The translations under genes and the position numbers were made by a program. The notes beneath the pieces are model-generated. The model ran no database searches and was not told the DNA's origin. It worked only from the letters and a program-made list of their open reading frames with translations. Positions 43,560 to 55,169 of a stretch of DNA of 64,000 bases are shown here, one piece after another (the first letter of the stretch is position 1; each line of letters opens with the position of its first letter). Where the stretch lies: positions 42,016,722 to 42,080,721 of the forward strand of contig OX365952.1 in assembly GCA_947247005.1 (NCBI GenBank). Direction: 5' to 3'. This DNA is from Spisula solida. Taxonomy: Eukaryota > Mollusca > Bivalvia > Venerida > Mactridae.

Positions 43560-44040
43560 CAAAATTGTTCATTTAATTACATGGTTAGCTTGCAGTGACA
43601 AAATAATAAGACTGTGACACTTGACAAATACACTGCTGTAGCACTTTAGTGATAAACCACACTTAATATAACAACTAATGCCATACCAAAAGATCTTTCG
43701 TCATACCTACAAACGACAATTTACTAATGATGTAAGCATACACCGATGATCAAATGTAAATAATATCAAACATTCAAACTCATAATTAATGTTGTATTCA
43801 TGCATAAACTGCTTATCTTCTTTACTGTGTACTTTCTTAATGTCAACAGACTGGTCGTTTTTATAAACAAATATAAGATTATTTAAACACCTCGTGGCTG
43901 TGACTAATTTTCGGAACACGGAGCGTTAACAATATTGTAAGTAGGCAAAACTGAACTAAGGGAGCACTTAATGTCATTAGTTAACGTACAGTACGCATGG
44001 TAACACATAAATTTTAATAAATAAACTGTAAGTAAACTGG
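43560..44040. other. Upstream flank of SLC23-type gene
   Basis: AT-rich DNA with no supported feature; a 5' non-coding exon or promoter of the transporter gene could lie here but no TATA-like element stands out. Confidence 0.35.
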
Positions 44041-44049
44041 TAACACATA

Positions 44050-44482
44050 GAGCGTTTTCCAATTAGCAACCCGAGTAAAAACTTTGGCATGCGCAGTTGA
44101 ATAACTCGGTAGTGATATCAAGAACGTATCGAGTACGTATCGAGTCGAGTTCAAAATGGCGACCAAAGGTCTTGTAATTATGATGTTAGAAGAAATGTTT
44201 AACAGCGACGAGGAGGATGACATTATGACTGAAACAATTGTATAATAATAAAGTTTATAAACTGTCTGATATGTGCAACGAAACGTAATGTTCCCAAAGT
44301 TCCAAATTTAGGTTAGAGATTATACGCATTTCTCACGCTTTCGGCCATTTTGATTCTAGAGAACCCGCGACCTTGGGTCGAGTAGGTTAGAGAGTATACG
44401 CATGCTCACTGCGTTTACCCGACCCGTTCCTTTTACAACTCGTGTTACTCGTGTAACCCGAGTTGGTATTTGGAAAACGCTC
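44050..44482. mobile_element. PIF/Harbinger-like miniature element (433 bp)
   Basis: Terminal inverted repeats GAGCGTTTTCCAATTAGCAA (left) and, as reverse complement, GAGCGTTTTCCAAATACCAA (right). ATA flanks both sides (44047-44049 and 44483-44485), a 3-bp target duplication of the TWA-like kind used by PIF/Harbinger elements. A 29-codon frame remains inside (44156-44245). The element is non-autonomous. Confidence 0.8.
44156..44245 (+). pseudogene. Residual 29-codon frame inside Harbinger-like element
   Basis: MATKGLVIMMLEEMFNSDEE then DDIMTETIV and a stop. The acidic N-terminal look is like the start of some Harbinger-type nucleases or partner proteins, but it is too short to assign. It was probably left after internal deletion of an autonomous parent. 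Confidence 0.45.
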
Positions 44483-44984
44483 ATAAAGATTTGCGAGATA
44501 TTAGGCCTTTGGCTCCTGAATCACATTCATTATATGATCACAAACAAGTTATATATAGCATATCAAAATATGTGTACACATATTATAAGAAGCATAAACG
44601 TAGAACGTGGGTGTTGGTCATTGTACTTTGGGTGAGGTACTCGAATATAATGCAGTACATTATTAGTCAAGATCTCATTAGAATATTTTATCATGAATCC
44701 TATATCCACTGCTATGCTCCGCAATCTCAAATCATATGTTACGTTTATCTGTATGCAAATATGTTATAAGTACAAAATATTTAATAATTGTGACAAAACT
44801 GTCATACGATTGACCTCTGGAAATAACCTCCGTAACTCGTGTAATCAAACACCCGGGAGAGGTAATATATGCTCTTCTGTAACAAGCTCATCTGTGCAAA
44901 GGTAATTTGGAGTCAAACTAAGTCACTGGTCCTCCACCTCTGATGTAACAAAGAAGATGTGATGAGTGCGTTTATACTGATTGA

Positions 44985-45065
44985 TCCACCTCAATAACAT
45001 AGTGGTAGAATGTCTGTTTCTGGTACGAAAGGTCTAAAGTTCGATCTAAGGCCGCGACATATACC
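44985..45065 (+). repeat. tRNA-like SINE head fragment
   Basis: TAACATAGTGGTAGAATGTC resembles an A box and AAAGTTCGATCTAAGG a B box about 35 bases later, followed by GCCGCGACA. No tRNA can be folded confidently, so I treat it as a tRNA-derived repeat remnant. Confidence 0.4.
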
Positions 45066-45106
45066 AAACTCGTTCAAAAGGTACTAGTATACTAGTATCA
45101 CCCTTA

Positions 45107-45534
45107 AATAAAAATAAATAAATATACCAGATTTCTATAGCGCCTTTTTCATGCGAACACACGTTCAAAGGCACTTTACATTATTGTGTTGCAGCCACAA
45201 GGGCGCAGGTGCATCCTCTACCGGTGCAGATACAGCATGATCTGACCAGAGGGACAGACTGAGAGAAAGCCCCTGAAGGGAGAGAGAGCCATTAGATACA
45301 GGCATGTCCGGCGCTGCAGAAGTGCGCCTAGCTCTTATTTCGAAAAGACAGCCTGGTTCTTTAATGTGCCCGGTGTATAGCACCGATACACAGCTTCCTG
45401 GCACTTCCAGATACTTTGCAGATATAGCGGAAAATATTATAAATATTTCAGAAATGTCAAGTTCCGATGTCGGGGATTGAACCCACGACCTCTTGATTGA
45501 CAACACAGTGCGTTACCACTGAGCTAAATCCCCC
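45107..45534 (-). mobile_element. tRNA-Asp-like SINE, full-length copy
   Basis: On the minus strand it opens with GGATTTAGCTCAGTGGTAAC and the B box GTGGGTTCAATCCCCGA, a tRNA-like head. It continues with ACTTGACATTTCTGAAATAT and a central TACACCGGGCACATTAAAGA block, and ends in AAAGTGCCTTTGAACG and GGCGCTATAGAAAT before an A/T-rich tail. It is closely related to the plus-strand copy at 49101-49545. The 113-residue frame over it is not coding. Confidence 0.88.
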
Positions 45535-45539
45535 TTGCT

Positions 45540-46550
45540 TGACACTCAGCATAGTTTCAGCTAACCTCTGGTTTGCCCGTTGCCAAATGTGACTGGGCAA
45601 TCAACTCAAGTATTTATTATAATTATGCGCCATTTCCATCGTAAAGTTGTAACTTCGTCCCCATTTGTTTTTTACGAAATGTACAGGGTAATTTTGAATG
45701 AACAATCTCTAAACACATGCATGATTTCCGGGTCACCCCACATCGTAATGAGGGATTACACCGATACATATTACATGATTATTTCATGATTACCAGTATA
45801 CCAGTCATTATGCAACATCACAACCTCGTTATATATAATACGGAAAGAAAAAAAATGTCGCGAATGCACATTTCTATACCCGGCGTACATGCGTTTGAGC
45901 CACTTTCAAGTTACGTTATCCGGTGATTTAGAGCGCCCGCATTGGGAACGCAAGGTTGCGTATCGATGTAGACCGCGAGATACCAAAATATTTATTCAAA
46001 GAGTTTTGGGGGGGATATTTTTAGACCAAGGACTTGTTGGTAATATACTTAGTTAATCATATATTTTATTTATCACTACCGTTGCTGTATGTCATATCCT
46101 GAAGTAGGGGATGGAAGACACGTAGTTATAATATCAAGCAATTAAAGTAGGGTTAAAATTGAAAATACATGCATACAAACATAACGTTATCATGTTTCGC
46201 AAACACGACATACTTGATAACCTGAGGTCCTGACTTTTATGTTAACACGCTCATTTATTTAGCGCTGTAAGCTAGGGCTTTAGATCATATGTCATCTACA
46301 AAAGTTATACGTGGAAAACCACGGTCCAGAATATTTGAAGAACAGCAGAAAGAAGAAGTTCAAATTGGATCTACTTAAACGGAGATCTGAGCGGCAAGCC
46401 CAACACTAGTGGTAAGTGTTTGCCAATACCACGCACTGACTCTCCACTTCGCTTTCCCGTCGAACTTGTCCTGGATTTAAAGGAGTGAAAGAAGGATGAG
46501 AAGTGATGAGAAGTGGAACCCAGCTGATAACACAAGTGGGCTGCAGGTCG
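45540..46550. other. Intergenic DNA without recognised gene
   Basis: About 1 kb with short frames only and no supported exon. Confidence 0.4.
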
Positions 46551-46554
46551 TCAG

Positions 46555-46815
46555 TGTATTTGATACCCTGGTTGAGCTGGGTTGGTTTTTTGCGACCATT
46601 CTTCAACATACATTTTTGTTAAACCCTTGATTCGATAACCTGGTTGAGCAGAATATGTTATTCTGCGACCTTTCTGCTATATTTGTTAGACCCTAGGTTC
46701 GATACCATGGTTAAGCAACCTTTCCTCTACATTTCTTAAACCGTGGGTTCGATACCTGGTTTAAGCAGGATATGCTTCTGTGACCTTTATTCTACATTTG
46801 TTAGACCTTATTAAT
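46555..46815 (+). repeat. Degenerate tandem repeat, about 80-bp unit
   Basis: Three to four diverged units containing TTCGATACCTGGTTGAGCA, TTCTGCGACCTTT and CTACATTTGTTAGACCCT. No coding sense. Confidence 0.7.
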
Positions 46816-46819
46816 ATAC

Positions 46820-48870
46820 TGACAAACGGACGCAGTGTGTTTTAAACAGTGGACCGCGTTCTCGTACACTTGTACAGTAAAAACTAAAATCAAAATTGGC
46901 GTACGTGACAAAGGTAACTTAAAGAAAAACTTTTGCGAATGTTCGTGTTTCAAATGTATAACCGTTTGAAGAGTTTAAATACACCTCGAACTCCATATGG
47001 TTTAATCGGTTACAGAACACACATGTATAAGCTATGCAAACAATAATGCAATATTTATAATGTATTATATTACAGTCAATTTGTTTATCAACATTTTATG
47101 AAATATGTGCATTTTACCTGGATATATGTAGCTGTTATCAGACGTAAACAAATCCGTGAATATGTTATGGCTGATGACACTGACAAAGAGACAGTTTAAT
47201 TTGGTGGGTACAGTACCCAAATCGTCTGCTCTGTATTCATGCTCCATGAAACATACAAAACGAGCACGTTTTGTCACACTTGTTCTCAAGGTTAAGTATG
47301 AATATGTTAAAATGTATTGGCCGACGTGCGTATGTTAATACTTTACCCCGCGTTTACCGGCCGTACAATATTATACATATCAATCGTGGTTGTTCAAAGA
47401 AGAAGGCTGTTGCAAACAGGTGACCTTTTTTAAACAGTAATATATAAAAAGTTCCCATCGTATTCAAGTTTATTAGGGGATAAGGGAGGTAAGTTATACA
47501 TGTTTCTATTATTTTACATTACAGCATGAGCTCGTATCCAGCCCGGGTAATGGTGTATACATAAATTTGATAAAGCAAGTTCTTATAAATGCGAAAATGG
47601 TTCTGCCTCTACCCCCTCTTCTTTTCTTCATCTGCTTCTTCTACCACCTCTTCTTCGGCATACGATCAATATCTCGCTTTTTGTATATCGGTTATTGCTG
47701 TTACATACTGTTTTATAAGTTGAAAGAGTTGTATTGGTTTGAAGCAATAAGAATGCCACTTCGATGATGCTTCTAGATTAAAAACATGTACTGGTCTTTG
47801 TAAAGTGAAAATGGAAATGACATACATATATGTATAGCAAATCGTTGGAAATATTCGCAGCCGGCAAAAATACACGGAAAAGGAAAGAACATATATTTAT
47901 TAAGACTTGTAACAAGTAAATTGAAACACGTATAAAACAACATTTATCTGGCCCAAATATCAAGTCGAAATCTCAGCTCAAATTAAGATTTTGCTCAAAT
48001 CAGAGTCTGAATTTGAGATAAATCTGAAGTTCAAGCTCTTGAAATTTTACTGTAAAATTCTAGAATACAATATAGGAATAATGTTTCTGTTTTGTGGTGC
48101 CAATTTTGAACATTTTCTTGGACGGAAATTAACATGAAGACAAACGAAAATATTTGAGATGAGATTTAGTTTAGACCGAGACTATGATGCTTCAAGAGAT
48201 CTGCACCAGTTTCATTGTAACACGCATAAAACATTTATCAGTTTCATTTCAATATGTTAACTTACTAATAAACTTTCTGTTTCAATTTTTTGTTTGATTA
48301 AAAGTAATGGTTTGATATTATATTTGTGTGGAGAACAAAACATGCTGCATCGTCAATACAGCTTACATTTTGTTTAAAATCCTTTGTAACAGGTAGGTGT
48401 GTACTAGCAGTCTTGACTATTCGGTGTGTTTGACTGGACTTGATACATGTTAAAAATCCTAATTTAAGTGATCACTTTGAGCTGTGATCACTTTGAGCTA
48501 TTTATGTTGTACATGTTATCAAAAGCTACAATGTTTCAAACAACAGCAACAGCTCACTGAACTGAACTGATCAGTCAAACTAAGACTTTACCATAAACTG
48601 GATGTCGTCATTGCCCGCGACTCTAATACTGTCAAACAAGAGACTTATTAGTTTTCTTCCAGTTGCACAAAAATATTAAGTTACATGGGTAGTGCTCATT
48701 CTCGACTTGAGCGTCGAACATGTCTCGTTAAACTCAGTCAAAGAATAAAATACTTATCAAGTATACCAAAACAAGTACAACTATAAATATATATGTAATA
48801 CAGATAAGAGAAAGCTAAGATGTAAACCTTTTAATAGCTTGTCCTTACAATATATGTATGAGTACTAGAA
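46820..48870. other. Intergenic DNA without recognised gene
   Basis: About 2 kb, AT-rich. Frames of 60-74 codons on both strands show no recognisable motif. The 3' flank of the Kazal gene (minus strand) is included at its right end. Confidence 0.4.
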
Positions 48871-48880
48871 CTGGAACTGG

Positions 48881-48972
48881 TCAATCACAAGGTCTTCCAC
48901 GGCTTCTCATGTTAAGTATTTGACCCGTCTCTGCTAGTGCGCATTTTGCCCGCTGGAAAGCACAGTATGAGT
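48881..48972 (-). CDS. Kazal gene exon 3 (second half and stop)
   Basis: Acceptor TTTCAG. Encodes SYCAFQRAKCALAETGQILN then MRSRGRPCD and TGA at 48883-48881. Supplies the last three cysteines. Confidence 0.85.
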
Positions 48973-50616
48973 CTGAAACAAATTTAGCAACCAATAAATA
49001 ATATCAATTAACTAATTCTAACACAAACAGTAGTTTCAGCTATATACACAAAGAGGAAACCAAGCTGTGCTAAAACTACTGACAAAACACAGGTATATAT
49101 AGGCGATTTAGCTCAGTGGTAACGCACTGGACTGTCAATCCAGGGGTCGTGGTTTCAATCCACGGCATCGGAACTTGACATTTCTGAAATATTTATAATA
49201 TTTCCCGCTATATCTGACCGTGTGGTCTGCAAAGTATCTGGTTAAAGGTGCCAGAAAGCTGTGTATCGGTGCTATACACCGGGCACATTAAAGAGCCAGA
49301 CTGTCTATTCGAAATAAGAGCTAGGCGCACTTCTGCAGCGCCGGCCATGCCTGTATCTAATGTCTCTCTCTCCCATTCAGGGGCTTTCTCTCAGTCTGTC
49401 CCTCTGGTCAGATCATACTGTATCTGCACTGGTAGAGGATGCACATGCGCCCTTGTGGCTGCAACACAATAATGTAAAGTGCCTTTGAACGTATTTTCGC
49501 ATGAAGAAGGCGCTATATAAATCCGGTATATTTATTTATTTATATATTCATTAAATATAACCGTTTTATCAAATTACCTATGATTGACCGATTATTTTTG
49601 TGATTGTTAGTATATACGATGGCACCACTTCAGTATACCGAAGATACAACTTCGGCGTCTTTTGATTTTAACAGCATTATACTAATTGTATATACTGACG
49701 AGGCGCATCTTTCTCCAAAATGCCGAAGCGATAGTTTAATCAGAAAGGCCTTAAAGGGCATGCTTCCCGTTAATAGACAAAACACCACGGAACCTACTGT
49801 AGCGTCAGCATATTCAGTTCAGTTGCAGAAATGGGCAAGTTGGACTGTTTTTGTAACGTTAACAGTTAAAAAGGTCGCTTTGCTTACCAAACTCCTCAAT
49901 TCAAATGACTTTTTTGTCACCATGTATGTTTGATCGTTGTAAGAAAACAACATCTACATGCAAGAGATGTTTGTACATTGTATTATGTGGAATAATGGAA
50001 TTTGCAAGCAGGTATTATTCTAAGAAAAATTATCTCCCAACTATGAAGTGTAGCATCATGAATGCTATATAGCATAATTAGGAGACGAAGTTAATGAGAT
50101 TGTTCAGCATCTAATATGCTTACCGTAAGTGACCCCATTATCTCCACAGAATAGCACAGGAGAGTCAGTATCGACGCATGGAAAATCGCAGGGATCGATT
50201 GTATCGTCTGATGACACGACAGCTATACTACACAACAAAACTGTCAAATACAGAAATAAAGTTAAACGAAATTGATTTAAGACAAAGATCGAATAATAAT
50301 AACATAAAATAAATACTTTATTTTACGAGGAAACTCAATTGACAATATAAATGGCAATATTCCATGAGATCCTCAACAATGAACAGTTGAACAAGAACAT
50401 TAGTATATAATGTTAATTTTAAGAGAAAAATCGAATGTTTTCAGCTATACTACAAAAAAACGCCAAATACAGATACACATGTATAGTTATAAATCCTTTA
50501 AAATGAGAAGCAAAATGTGTTTATACAAATTAATATTCTCTTAGACTATAGTATTTTGTTTTATTTTACGAAAATATAATAAGATACGCACCGGCTACGA
50601 GCAAAAACTTGACCAT
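48881..50616 (-). CDS. Small secreted single-Kazal-domain protein
   Basis: Three exons (50616-50592, 50222-50124, 48972-48881) join in phase to a complete 71-residue protein with its own ATG and TGA. Residues 1-13 (MVKFLLVAAVVSS) look like a signal peptide. Residues 20-71 form one Kazal domain with six cysteines: PCDFPC, LFCGDNGVTYDSYC, KC and RPC. Spacing is C-x3-C-x9-C-x10-C-x6-C-x17-C, and C-G-D-N-G-V-T-Y matches the CGxDGxTY Kazal signature. The C-x6-C spacing is of the follistatin/agrin type. Such proteins usually inhibit serine proteases, and in molluscs they occur in haemolymph, mucus and shell matrix; which applies here is unknown. Introns are phase 1, the second one inside the domain after Tyr. 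Confidence 0.85.
49101..49545 (+). mobile_element. tRNA-Asp-like SINE in Kazal gene intron 2
   Basis: The head GCGATTTAGCTCAGTGGTAA is followed by an anticodon-arm-like CTGGACTGTCAATCCAG (GTC in the loop) and GTGGTTTCAATCCACGG. The body is the same as in the 45.1-kb copy: CTTGACATTTCTGAAATATT, TACACCGGGCACATTAAAGA and GGCGCTATATAAAT, with a TTTATTTATTTA tail. It is antisense to the host gene. The 74-residue frame here is repeat translation. Confidence 0.9.
49550..50100. other. Kazal gene intron 2, remainder
   Basis: A plus-strand frame of 109 codons (49604-49933, antisense to the host gene) has an ordinary amino-acid composition but no recognised motif. I cannot tell whether it is anything but chance. 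Confidence 0.3.
50124..50222 (-). CDS. Kazal gene exon 2 (first half of domain)
   Basis: Acceptor TATAG, donor GTAAGC. Encodes AVVSSDDTIDPCDFPCVDTD then SPVLFCGDNGVTY. Phase 1 at both ends. Confidence 0.85.
50592..50616 (-). CDS. Kazal gene exon 1 (start, signal peptide)
   Basis: ATG at 50616-50614; encodes MVKFLLVA plus one base, then donor GTGCGT. It lies about 140 bp downstream (gene sense) of the right-hand mobile element boundary at 50755. Confidence 0.75.
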
Positions 50617-50717
50617 GTTTCAATCTGCCCGGGAGTTCTAGACAATAATATCTGAAAAATTGATATGAGAAGATCTGCATATATATTATTATGACACGAA
50701 TTTTTTTAGATAGGCAG

Positions 50718-50754
50718 GTAATCATCATGCATATATAAAATCAGATACTATATA
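50718..50754. repeat. Isolated left unit of the 50-bp minisatellite
   Basis: AGGTAATCATCATGCATATA and TAAAATCAGATACTATA are a partial unit of the array at 52160-54310, separated from it by 1.4 kb of mobile DNA. Confidence 0.85.
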
Positions 50755-51691
50755 GAGGATCTTACATGAGTGTCTTTCTATATTGAATTTATTAAACGAG
50801 TTGGATAAAATGATAAAATGCGAGGCTCTGCCGAGCATTTTATCACTTTTATTCAACGAGTTTAATAAATTTAATATGGAATGACACGAATGTAAGATTC
50901 TTTTTATCACATAAACTAAATACACAGTAAAAGTTTGTCAAGAATGCACACACTTCCCCTTTAGCAAATAATCTCCGTAGGAGTAAAGCGGTTCATTGAA
51001 AGAGCTAAGAAAATAGTGCAACAATGTATACTCCAATATGTTAATTTTTCTGCCTTTGAAAATAATATTTTTACGGTATCTAAAATCCTGCAGATGTAAA
51101 ACTACGCTTAACAAAGTAAATAATTAAATCTTGGACCGCAGCAACACAACGTATTCTGTTCTGGTCCGTGTTCCGTTCCGGGTTTTAGTAACAACAAGGA
51201 CAGGGGAAGTAACTAGGTTTTCCGCGTGAATTTATTCGCGATTCGTCTGAATAGCCGAAAATAACTGATTGTACACGATGCAAGTACTTGGTAAGCAAGG
51301 AAAATCGTCTTTAATACTCAAAATTAACGGTTTTATAAAATGAAATCAACATCCGATGCTGTGTTTGTGTAGATGCCAGATATTTGGTATGTACATTTCG
51401 TCCCGATCTTATTCGTACCCACGTTTAACGGACCTACCGTCATGTTTACTTACAGTCATATCTCTTAAGTTCTTGTACATCTGGTATTGTGTGATTATAA
51501 CATGCCCTAGAGTGCTCATAATCGGATATAGAATTTATTCTATTCTAAAAAAATTTTGACAACGTGTATGAATACATAAATAAAGTGACTCGTCCTTGTA
51601 TATACCTCATTTGCATGTTTATTACACGTGTGTATTATGACTTTTATGTAATGGGTTTATTAAACTCCCAGAGCCTATTTTATGTGATAAA
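50755..51691. mobile_element. 937-bp hairpin-headed element, copy 2
   Basis: Same as 37362-38298 at a constant offset of 13,393 bp from first to last base. Left flank is TA within a unit of the 50-bp minisatellite (ATCATCATGCATATATAAAA, TCAGATACTA). Right flank differs from copy 1 (GATAATTAATACAC here, TACAACATTAG there), so the shared unit ends at TTATGTGATAAA. Confidence 0.88.
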
Positions 51692-52158
51692 GATAATTAA
51701 TACACTTGTTACTATAAATAGTAACAAAAATGAGCCTATTTGCGGCTGATTATAGCTATCACGTGATTGATTATCGCCTATCCGCCCGGTCCGCAAACTC
51801 ATAATCATAATCGGACCGGTTGAACAGGCGCACGTGACGTTATCCGTGTAAACATGACGTCACGTTGGAGCCAAAATGACGTTACGTTGCTCATAAGTAA
51901 GATTTCTTTGCTAATTTTATTTAGTCTTGGTGCATTTTATTGGTTACCACCTAAATGTATATCTACATCAGTAATATTTACGTTATTTGTTATTTGTAAA
52001 TCCATCAATTGTATTAAAGACTAATACACTTCAGAGCCTGGCCGGAAGTTGATAATCCGCCCGGAATGAATAATCACCCTCGGGCTGAAGCCCTCGAGGT
52101 GATTATTAATTTTCCGGGCGGATTATCACCTCCCTGCCCGGCTGTGTCGTGTATTAAC
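51692..52158. mobile_element. Element remnant with GC-rich terminal hairpin
   Basis: Follows copy 2 directly and ends in a hairpin at about 52023-52152: TAATACACTTCAGAGCCTGG and GATAATCCGCCCGG pair with CCGGGCGGATTATC and GTGTCGTGTATTA around CTCGGGCTGAAGCCCTCGAG. Its right border reads CCTCTA, which mirrors the TAGAGG at the left border of copy 2, so 50755-52156 may have arrived as one composite element with TA duplication. Confidence 0.65.
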
Positions 52159-52159
52159 C

Positions 52160-54310
52160 TCTAACTATAGACGTGTAATCATCATGCATATATAAAATCA
52201 GATACTAAAGATAACTATATATATAGACGTGTTATCATCATGCATATATAAAATCAGATACTAAAGATAACTATAGATGTGTAATCATCATGCATATATA
52301 AAATCAGATACTATAGATAACTATATATATAGACGTGTTATCATCATGCATATATAAAATCAGATACTAAAGATAACTATAGATGTGTAATCATCATGCA
52401 TATATAAAATCAGATACTATAGATAACTATATATATAGACGTGTTATCATCATGCATATATAAAATCAGATACTAAAGATAACTATAGATGTGTAATCAT
52501 CATGCATATATAAAATCAGATACTATAGATAACTATAGATGTGTAATCATCCTGCATATATAAAATCAGATACTACAGATAACTATAGACGTGTTATCAT
52601 CATGCATATATAAAATCAGATACTACAGATAACTATAGACGTGTTATCATCATGCATATATAAAATCAGATACTACAGATAACTATAGACGTGTTATCAT
52701 CATGCATATATAAAATCAGATACTACAGATAACTATAGACGTGTAATCATCATGCATTTATAAAATCAGATACTATAGATAACTATAGACGTGTAATCAT
52801 CATGCATTTATAAAATCAGATACTATAGATAACTATAGATGTGTAATCATCATGCATTTATAAAATCAGATACTATAGATAACTATAGATGTGTTATCAT
52901 CATGCATTTATTAAATCAGATACTATAGATAACTATAGATGTGTAATCATCATGCATTTATAAAATCAGATACTATAGATAACTATAGATGTGTTATCAT
53001 CATGCATTTATAAAATCAGATACTATAGATAACTATAGATGTGTAATCATCATGCATATATAAAAATCAGATACTATAGATAACTATATATATAGACGTG
53101 TAATCATCATGCATATATAAAATAAGATACTATAGATAACTACAGATGTGTTATCATCATGCATTTTTAAAATCAGATACTATAGATAACTATAGACGTG
53201 TAATCATCATGCATATATAAAAATCAGATACTATAGATAACTATATATATAGACGTGTAATCATCATGCATATATAAAATCAGATACTATAGATAACTAT
53301 AGACGTGTAATCACCATACATCTATAAAATCAGATACTAAAGATAACTATAGATGTGTAATCATCTTGCATATATAAAATCAGATACTATAGATAACTAT
53401 AGACGTGTAATCATCATGCATTTATAAAATCAGATACTATAGATAACTATAGATGTGTAATCATCATGCATTTATAAAATCAGATACTATAGATAACTAT
53501 AGACGTGTAATCATCATGCATTTATAAAATCAGATACTATAGATAACTGTAGATGTGTAATCATCATGCATTTATAAAATCAGATACTATGATAACTATA
53601 GACGTGTAATCATCATGCATATATAAAATCAGATACTATAGATAACTATATATATATAGACGTGTAATCATCATGCATATATAAAATCAGAAAGTAAAGA
53701 TACCTATAGACGTGTAATCACCATGCATCTATAAAATCAGATACTAAAGATAACTATAGATGTGTAATCATATTGCATATATAAAATCAGATACTATAGA
53801 TAACTATAGACGTGTAATCATCATGCATATATATAATCAGATACTAAAGATAACTATAGACGTGTAATCATCATGCATATATAAAATCAGATACTATAGT
53901 TAACTATAGACGTGTAATCATCATGCATATATAAAATCAGATACTATAAATAACTATAGACGTGTAATCATCATGCATATATAAAATCAGATACTATAAA
54001 TAACCATATGTGTAATCATCATGCATATATAAAATCAGATACTAAAGATAACTATATATATAGATGTGTAATCATCATGCATATATAAAATCAGATACTA
54101 TAGATAACTATAGATGTGTAATCATCATGCAGATATAAAATCAGATACTATAGATAACTATAGATGTGTAATCACTATGCATATACAAAAATCAGATACT
54201 ATAGATAACCATAGATGTGTAATCATCATGCATTTATAAAATCAGATACTATAGATAACTATAGATGTGTAATCATCATGCATATATAAAATCAGATATA
54301 GATAACTATA
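52160..54310. repeat. 50-bp minisatellite, about 42 copies
   Basis: The unit is GATAACTATAGACGTGTAAT, CATCATGCATATATAAAATC, AGATACTATA, with variants (GATGTG, TTATCAT, CATTTATA, TACAGA and extra TATATA). Variant blocks repeat in order, for example around 52300-52520. It lies upstream of the Kazal gene. Confidence 0.95.
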
Positions 54311-54319
54311 TGTTCTGGT

Positions 54320-55080
54320 AAAGTGTCCTCTCGGCAATAAAATATAAACTTGTTTCTTTAAACACATTTTGAATAAATTCAAAATATATATCAGCCACAT
54401 TGGCTTACTAGTTATGTAAACGTTGTTATTGACTTCTCCCTATATAAATACTTTTCACGGAGCTGCGCTTGTAGTCTATTGGCTGAATGGACAATAACAT
54501 AAAAAACAAGGCATTAACCAATAGCTCGTTGGTTGGCAAATGTGCATATAACTGGTTAACAAATATGCATTCAATGTAAATCCTTTCCGCACCACGATTT
54601 TTGAGAGGCTATGATTAATTCATATGGCCCCTATACCCCGTCCCTGAGACACTATTGACTTGCAGCACTGATAAAAACTCGTTACATCCGGATGCTAAAG
54701 GTCACCGGAAATGACGTTTTTTTAGCTTGGTAGGCCTACTTTTTGGCCCCTTTAGGGGATTGATCCTGACCCCTTTGTCTAGCCTTATATTATTTCTATA
54801 GAAAAATATAACTTTTTGGCGCTAAATGTTAATGCAATTCCACAGGGAATCGTACCGCAATGGCGGGTAGGACCAGTAATTTCAGTTTTGGAAAATCTAC
54901 GTTCAAAGCCCTCTTTAAAGCCAAAAACACGACCCTGGGCCCGTACTATCCTTTAGTCTGGGATGCCTGTGTACCCATGACAGCAAAATTCCCGAATTTG
55001 GGCATTTAGGTCGAAAACTACGGAAGCCCGAAATGGCCATCCCTGCCAGTCTGCATAAGTACGCTAGGGTAATGGAAGGG
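54320..55080. other. Intergenic DNA without recognised gene
   Basis: No supported coding exon. The 75-residue minus-strand frame at 54915-55142 runs into the hairpin at 55086 and is not convincing. Confidence 0.4.
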
Positions 55081-55085
55081 ATATG

Positions 55086-55164
55086 TCGTCCCTTTGGCGC
55101 AACAAGGTTGTATCTCCCTATATAGTGTATAGAGAGATACAACCTTGTTGCGCCAAAGGGACGA
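55086..55164. repeat. Perfect 31-bp inverted repeat (hairpin)
   Basis: TCGTCCCTTTGGCGCAACAA plus GGTTGTATCTC (55086-55116) is exactly complementary to 55134-55164. The 17-base loop can extend the stem by CTATA/TATAG. It could be a tiny foldback element, or transcribed as a hairpin RNA. Confidence 0.9.
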
Positions 55165-55169
55165 TGTAT

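Noticed and set aside
44014..44223. 69-codon minus-strand frame
   Set aside because: Crosses the left end of the Harbinger-like element and is antisense to its residual frame.
45165..45506. 113-codon minus-strand protein gene
   Set aside because: Lies wholly inside the SINE at 45107-45534; the related copy at 49.1 kb has different frames.
49101..49176. Functional tRNA-Asp gene
   Set aside because: The tRNA-like head runs directly into a 350-bp body shared with another copy at 45.1 kb and an A/T-rich tail, so it is a SINE; the T-arm is also imperfect.
52160..54310. CRISPR-like array of regularly spaced repeats
   Set aside because: Whole 50-bp units repeat without unique spacers, and the surroundings are eukaryotic with introns; it is a minisatellite. 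The same applies to the arrays at 8.5, 18.7, 29.1, 38.3 and 61.4 kb.
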